Source: CG2-30-40-21 sp043806395
Lineage (GTDB): Bacteria > UBA9089 > CG2-30-40-21
Reading direction: 5' to 3'
Assembly: GCA_043806395.1 (NCBI GenBank)
Contig: JAZDHC010000139.1
Span: 1-7,439, forward strand
DNA: 7,439 nucleotides
Both the position numbers and the translations under genes were made by a program. Below are positions 4,565-7,439 of the stretch, piece after piece. How positions within the stretch are numbered: position 1 is the first letter of the stretch; each line of letters opens with the position of its first letter. The notes under the pieces were generated by a model. The model worked only from the letters and a program-made list of their open reading frames with translations. It ran no database searches and was not told where the DNA came from.

Positions 4565-5011
4565 ATGAGGATTTTTGTGTTGTTTTGTTTGATGTTGATT
4601 CCATTTATGTTTAACGGTTGTGCTTCTAAATCAGGGTTGATTAAAAATGGTGAAATCAATCGGACGATTGTTCAGGAAGCAGTGGGTGAAGATGATATTA
4701 CAGCACTTGGGATTGGTGCAGCTGACCCAAATATAGAGAATAAAACCCAACGGCTGGCAATGTCAAGAAGTGCTGCTATTGTGCAGGCACAGTATGAAAT
4801 GCTTAGCATGATCAAGGGGGTAACCATTGAGGGTGGGATCACTGTAGAGAAGGCAATGGAGACAGATTCGCTGTTGGCCAGCAAGATTAATGCTTCCATT
4901 ACAGGGGCAGAAATAGTTAAGGTAGAATGGACTGCTGATGACGGCTGTGTGGTTTCGTTGAAACTCCCAAAGAAGAGATTAAAAGCAATGGGATTGAAGA
5001 TGATTAAGTGA
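4565..5011 (+). CDS. LPP20-family-like lipoprotein
   Basis: The 148-residue product has a lipoprotein signal: MRIFVLFCLMLIPFMFNGC with C19 as the acylated residue (the -3 position is F, less usual than L). After it, residues 44-142 match the LPP20 pattern as I know it: ITALGIGAADPNIENKTQRL, a helix SRSAAIVQAQYEMLSMIKGV, an alternating segment, and a final strand pair EIVKVEWTADDGCVVSLKLP. Family members are small envelope lipoproteins of unclear role. AAAGGAGGTGA six bases before the ATG is an almost complete match to the 16S anti-Shine-Dalgarno, so strong translation is expected. The next lipoprotein gene begins nine bases after its stop, so the two form an operon, probably fed by the promoter at 4268-4296 through a 260-nt leader. 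Confidence 0.78.
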   Translation: MRIFVLFCLMLIPFMFNGCASKSGLIKNGEINRTIVQEAVGEDDITALGIGAADPNIENKTQRLAMSRSAAIVQAQYEMLSMIKGVTIEGGITVEKAMETDSLLASKINASITGAEIVKVEWTADDGCVVSLKLPKKRLKAMGLKMIK

Positions 5012-5020
5012 GAGGGAAGA

Positions 5021-6127
5021 ATGAGAAACTATTTATTTTACTCTTGTTTGATGGCTTATATGCTGCTTTTTTGTGGTTGTGCAACAACTAAGGAAGCGGT
5101 TGTTAAGCAAGCTGTGGTAACAGAGACAGTGGAAGCTGAAGGACAGTCACCAATTATCAATAATGATATGATTGGTGCAAAAAATGCAGCCCTTGCTGAT
5201 GCACAAAGGGCTGCATTAGGGCTTGTTGTCGGGGTTTATGTAACTGGTGAAACCCTGGTATCTAAGGCAGTCCTGCTTGAAGAAAATATCCTGGGACAAA
5301 CACAGGGGTATATCGAACGCTATGCAATCCTTAAGGAATATCGTGAGGAAGAGTTTTATAAGGTACGGATCAAGGCAGCAGTACGAAAAGAGGATCTGGC
5401 TAACAAGATTAATGATCTGCAGTTAGAGGAAAAACCTTCACCTGTTGTAGCTTTTTGGATTGACGAGTTCGTAGAGGATAAGCAGTCAGAGGAATCAATC
5501 GTGGAATCGCAATTGAGCCAGGGGTTTATTAATGCTGGCTTTCGTGTAAGCGACGATAAGACAAGGAAGATCTTTACTGCTTGTGAAGAGGCAGAAAAGC
5601 AGATTGAAAGGATTAATGCAGATATCCTTGTTTTGGGAAAGGCAGTAAGCCGATTTGTGACTGATAAGGATTTAGGCGGGCTAATCTCATATCGGGCAAC
5701 AATTTCTCTAAAGATGATTAAGGCAAACAGCAAAGAGGTGATTGCCACGATTGATGAGGTTTGCGGCGGGGTGGATATAACCAATGACGCAGCAGCAAAG
5801 GCATCGTTAAAACGGGTTGTTGAGAAGATTGATAAGGATTTTGCGAAAAAGCTTTATGAAACATTGGAAAAGCAATTGAGCATTACCTTAAAGATCTCCG
5901 GGATAGCTGACCTCAATGAATTGAACCTGATTAACCGCTTAATCCGTTCGTTTCTGGAGGTAACTGATTGCCGGGTAATGAATTACTCTGGCAACTCAGC
6001 AGTTATCGAGATTACCTTAAAAAGGGGTAATGCACAGGATATTGCCCGTCGTTTGGAACAGATTAAGGAACAAAAAATTAGCGTGATTTCTGCCGGGCAG
6101 TATGATATTGAGGCGGTAAAGAAATGA
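5021..6127 (+). CDS. Lipoprotein with FlgT-N-like domain
   Basis: The 368-residue protein begins with a lipoprotein signal ending LLFCGC (C20), so it is membrane-anchored. Residues 38-128 resemble the N-terminal domain of flagellar assembly protein FlgT: VEAEGQSPI, a long helix with GAKNAALADAQRAALGLVVG, VSKAVLLEENILGQTQGYIE, a YAILKEYREEEFYKVRIKAAV strand pair. A middle alpha/beta part (140-290) begins PVVAFWIDEF and includes ADILVLGKAVSRF and YRATISLKMI, like the lipoprotein fold seen in FlgT/CsgG relatives. The end (286-345) reads as a beta-alpha-beta-beta-alpha unit: LSITLKISGI, LNLINRLIRSFL, CRVMNYSGNSAVIEITLK, AQDIARRLEQI. No flagellar genes are nearby, so an envelope role shared with the LPP20-like partner is more likely than flagellar assembly. 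The weak site GAGAGGGAAG precedes the ATG. Confidence 0.72.
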   Translation: MRNYLFYSCLMAYMLLFCGCATTKEAVVKQAVVTETVEAEGQSPIINNDMIGAKNAALADAQRAALGLVVGVYVTGETLVSKAVLLEENILGQTQGYIERYAILKEYREEEFYKVRIKAAVRKEDLANKINDLQLEEKPSPVVAFWIDEFVEDKQSEESIVESQLSQGFINAGFRVSDDKTRKIFTACEEAEKQIERINADILVLGKAVSRFVTDKDLGGLISYRATISLKMIKANSKEVIATIDEVCGGVDITNDAAAKASLKRVVEKIDKDFAKKLYETLEKQLSITLKISGIADLNELNLINRLIRSFLEVTDCRVMNYSGNSAVIEITLKRGNAQDIARRLEQIKEQKISVISAGQYDIEAVKK

Positions 6128-6134
6128 GACTAAA

Positions 6135-6275
6135 GGGCACCTCTAAAAACCCACTGAAGCCGCGCTGGCTGCGTTGCAAAGTCGCTCAAAATGCTCATTT
6201 ACCACATGTAAACTGTGCTTTTTCGCTTCTTTGCGCCTTGCCATCATCGACTTGATTGAGTTTTTAGAGGTGCCC
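6135..6275. mobile_element. 141-bp palindromic element with TAAA flanks
   Basis: The ends are GGGCACCTCTAAAAAC (6135-6150) and its complement GTTTTTAGAGGTGCCC (6260-6275). TAAA flanks both sides (6131-6134 and 6276-6279), a possible 4-bp target duplication. The interior is also self-complementary (GCAAAG...CTTTGC; TTTAC-CACAT-GTAAA), so the whole can fold into one long hairpin. It carries no gene. I recall near-identical repeats in several proteobacterial and environmental genomes. It starts seven bases after the lipoprotein stop and could end transcription of that operon. Confidence 0.75.
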
Positions 6276-6280
6276 TAAAG

Positions 6281-6318
6281 GGACGCAGATTTTCAGGATT
6301 ATCTTGTAATCTGCGTCC
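6281..6318. repeat. 11-bp stem hairpin GGACGCAGATT/AATCTGCGTCC
   Basis: Perfect 11-bp arms at 6281-6291 and 6308-6318 with a 16-base loop. No T-run follows, so I call it a dispersed palindrome rather than a terminator; the AATCTGCG arm ties it to the repeats at 3034 and 4136. Confidence 0.7.
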
Positions 6319-6330
6319 AAAGAGAGATAT

Positions 6331-6350
6331 GTCCACAGATTACACAGATT
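6331..6350 (+). repeat. Half-element arm in the nuclease-gene leader
   Basis: GTCCACAGATTACACAGATT matches the left arm of the 4045-4216 palindrome (4072-4091) at 18 or more positions. It ends two bases before the GAGGAGG ribosome site of the next gene. Confidence 0.65.
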
Positions 6351-6363
6351 GAGGAGGCAAATT

Positions 6364-7056
6364 ATGGCAATGTCATTAGTAAATAATAGAGAAGAAGAAG
6401 AACATATTCTTAGTATTTTGCCTATGTTGCTGAAAAAAAATAGGCAATTTCGTGGAGAACTTTATGGAATATTGACAGATACATTTGCAACAAAAGATGA
6501 TTTAAGGCAAATATTGGAAGAGATGCGACTGTCCAGAGAAGAGACAAGCAAACGATTTGATACTATGCAACAAGATATGGATAGACGATTTGAGGCTGTG
6601 GATAAGCAATTTGATACCATGAACAAGCAATTTGATACTATGAACAAGCAATTTGAGGATCAAAAGGATTGGGTTGGCACAGTTGTAGGTGGTTTTCAGA
6701 GAAGGGCTGGTAGGAGTCTTGAAGATGCTGTTGCTGGGACTTTAAGAGTAGCATTAAAACGAAAGGATATTAAGCCTGAAAGTCTTAAACTACGAGAAAA
6801 AATATTGGATGATGAAGGATTAATTGGTCCAAAAGGGAGAAGCTATGAGATAGATTTGTATGGTTACAATGGGGAATCAATTGTTTTTGAGGTAAAATCT
6901 TATGCAGAGGAAGAAGATGTATTACGATTTAATGATAAGGCAGAATTAGCTAAACAGAAATTTGGACTTGTTAATCCAACAAAAGTGTTTGTTACCTTAG
7001 ACAAAAGCAGGGATATGGTAAGAGCCTGCAAAGAGGTAGGGATAGAGATAGTGTAA
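6364..7056 (+). CDS. Coiled-coil PD-(D/E)XK nuclease-like protein (DUF3782-type)
   Basis: The 230-residue product has three parts: an N-terminal helical segment (1-60) with a run of acidic residues; a coiled coil (about 60-100) built of heptads of the KQFDTMN kind; and a C-terminal alpha/beta domain with E120, then YEIDLYGY (D164), IVFEVKSY (E176-V-K178) and a closing strand TKVFVTLD. The E...D...ExK order is the catalytic core of PD-(D/E)XK nucleases, and proteins with this layout are commonly labelled DUF3782. DNA cleavage is inferred from the motif; partner and target are unknown. The ATG at 6364 is chosen because GGAGG lies six bases before it; a TTG five codons earlier lies in that ribosome site. 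The leader derives from repeats. No neighbour forms an obvious operon with it. Confidence 0.75.
   Translation: MAMSLVNNREEEEHILSILPMLLKKNRQFRGELYGILTDTFATKDDLRQILEEMRLSREETSKRFDTMQQDMDRRFEAVDKQFDTMNKQFDTMNKQFEDQKDWVGTVVGGFQRRAGRSLEDAVAGTLRVALKRKDIKPESLKLREKILDDEGLIGPKGRSYEIDLYGYNGESIVFEVKSYAEEEDVLRFNDKAELAKQKFGLVNPTKVFVTLDKSRDMVRACKEVGIEIV
6601..6657 (+). repeat. 21-bp tandem repeat inside the coiled coil
   Basis: Units GATAAGCAATTTGATACCAT(G), AACAAGCAATTTGATACTAT(G) and a partial AACAAGCAATTTGAG encode DKQFDTM, NKQFDTM and NKQFE. Earlier, more diverged units lie at 6550-6600. One heptad per unit lets the rod change length without a frameshift. Confidence 0.85.
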
Positions 7057-7057
7057 G

Positions 7058-7098
7058 TCTCTGTAATTACTCAGCTACAAATGAATACAGAGATTTTT
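7058..7098 (+). terminator. Possible intrinsic terminator of the nuclease gene
   Basis: TCTCTGTA (7058-7065) pairs with TACAGAGA (7086-7093), followed by TTTTT (7094-7098), two bases after the stop codon. The stem is only 8 bp and AT-rich with a 20-base loop, so strength is doubtful. Confidence 0.4.
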
Positions 7099-7112
7099 AG
7101 TCACGAATGATT

Positions 7113-7239
7113 TCGACAGGCTGTTACGAAACTAAAAAACAGAGGCAACATCATACCATATATGGGCATCATTGATAAAATGGGCACAATATATTGTATG
7201 CCTCTCATGCCGAAATCCTATTCCGTAACAGCCTGTCGA
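7113..7239. repeat. 127-bp element with 16-bp perfect inverted ends
   Basis: TCGACAGGCTGTTACG (7113-7128) is the exact complement of 7224-7239. Inside, AGAGGCA (7141-7147) pairs with TGCCTCT (7199-7205), so nested stems form. No gene; an open frame crossing it is not credible. It may be a MITE, but no flanking duplication is clear. Confidence 0.7.
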
Positions 7240-7270
7240 CCTGTGCAAGCGGAACACCAGAACACAGAGG

Positions 7271-7365
7271 TTGTCATTCCTGCCCCCGTTTTCACGAGGG
7301 TAAACTCCAGCAGGAATCCAGAACCTATTGAAATTACTGTATTCCCGTTTTCACGGGAATGACAA
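7271..7365. repeat. Inverted pair TTGTCATTCC / GGAATGACAA with internal palindromes
   Basis: Outer arms at 7271-7280 and 7356-7365. Inside lie ATTCCTG (7276-7282) with CAGGAAT (7311-7317) and two copies of CGTTTTCACG (in 7288-7297 and 7346-7355). This is a GTCATTCC-type dispersed repeat seen in many genomes, here in a two-unit form. Confidence 0.65.
7341..7360. repeat. dRS3-like site ATTCCC-N8-GGGAAT
   Basis: ATTCCCGTTTTCACGGGAAT fits the neisserial dRS3 consensus ATTCCC-N8-GGGAAT exactly. In Neisseria such repeats serve as filamentous-phage integration targets; here only the sequence match is seen. Confidence 0.6.
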
Positions 7366-7387
7366 ATCGTTAGTAAATCAACAGAGT

Positions 7388-7404
7388 CACGAATGGACAC
7401 GAAT
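7388..7404. repeat. CACGAAT direct pair
   Basis: CACGAATGGACACGAAT holds two CACGAAT units ten bases apart; a single unit occurs at 7102-7108. I regard this as part of another dispersed repeat that continues toward the window end. Confidence 0.4.
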
Positions 7405-7439
7405 TTTTTATTTTCCAAATTCTCTTCTCATTTGTGTCA

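Noticed and set aside
4407..4604. A 65-codon - strand open frame
   Set aside because: It lies opposite the barrel remnant and the lipoprotein start, with no recognisable product.
5356..5784. A 142-codon - strand open frame
   Set aside because: It is the antisense shadow of the FlgT-N-like gene; the + frame has signal peptide and domain features.
7162..7418. Open frames on both strands near the right end
   Set aside because: They run across the 7113-7239 and 7271-7365 palindromes and have no ribosome sites or recognisable products.

Overview
The window looks like an accessory region of a moderately AT-rich Gram-negative bacterium. It encodes two lipoproteins, an exported enzyme and what appears to be the end of an outer-membrane barrel, and it is crowded with short dispersed palindromes. 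From memory, the repeat types (CCCCCTTAGAAAAGGGGG cores, 'ccacagagacacagag' and 'taatctgcg' arms, CACGAAT arms) resemble those littering anammox planctomycete (Brocadiales) genomes and some other environmental genomes. No search was run, so this taxonomic hint is weak.

Left part (1-2713), a decayed defence/toxin-antitoxin zone: a short repeat element (copy A) abuts a + strand reverse-transcriptase fragment. On the - strand follow a C-terminal piece of a PIN-domain toxin, an intact HEPN/MNT toxin-antitoxin pair (hepT, mntA), a 152-bp inverted-repeat element, a DUF1828-type gene apparently cut short by that element, and an overlapping upstream gene. The 5' end of that upstream gene was split by copy B of the same element. 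Copy B is a clean 148-bp insertion with 12-bp terminal inverted repeats and an 8-bp target duplication, so the ancestral gene start can be rebuilt exactly.

Middle (2714-4340): about 370 bp made only of repeats, then a - strand gene for an exported metallophosphatase (5'-nucleotidase-like) with an altered active site and a CNC motif. Its leader is a ~170-bp palindrome. Beyond that lie two back-to-back sigma70-type promoters whose -35 boxes form one inverted repeat. The rightward one is a perfect consensus, TTGACA-N17-TATAAT.

Right part (4324-7439): the rightward promoter leads into a gutted barrel gene (ribosome site, 4-codon ORF, C-terminal remnant), then two closely spaced lipoprotein genes, LPP20-like and FlgT-N-like, probably one envelope-related operon. 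A 141-bp palindromic element with TAAA flanks follows, then a coiled-coil PD-(D/E)XK nuclease-like gene with a probable terminator, and finally about 340 bp of palindromic repeats, including a dRS3-like ATTCCC-N8-GGGAAT site.

The main message is repeat-driven remodelling: four elements sit exactly at gene ends, where they truncate, re-start or provide leaders for neighbouring genes.
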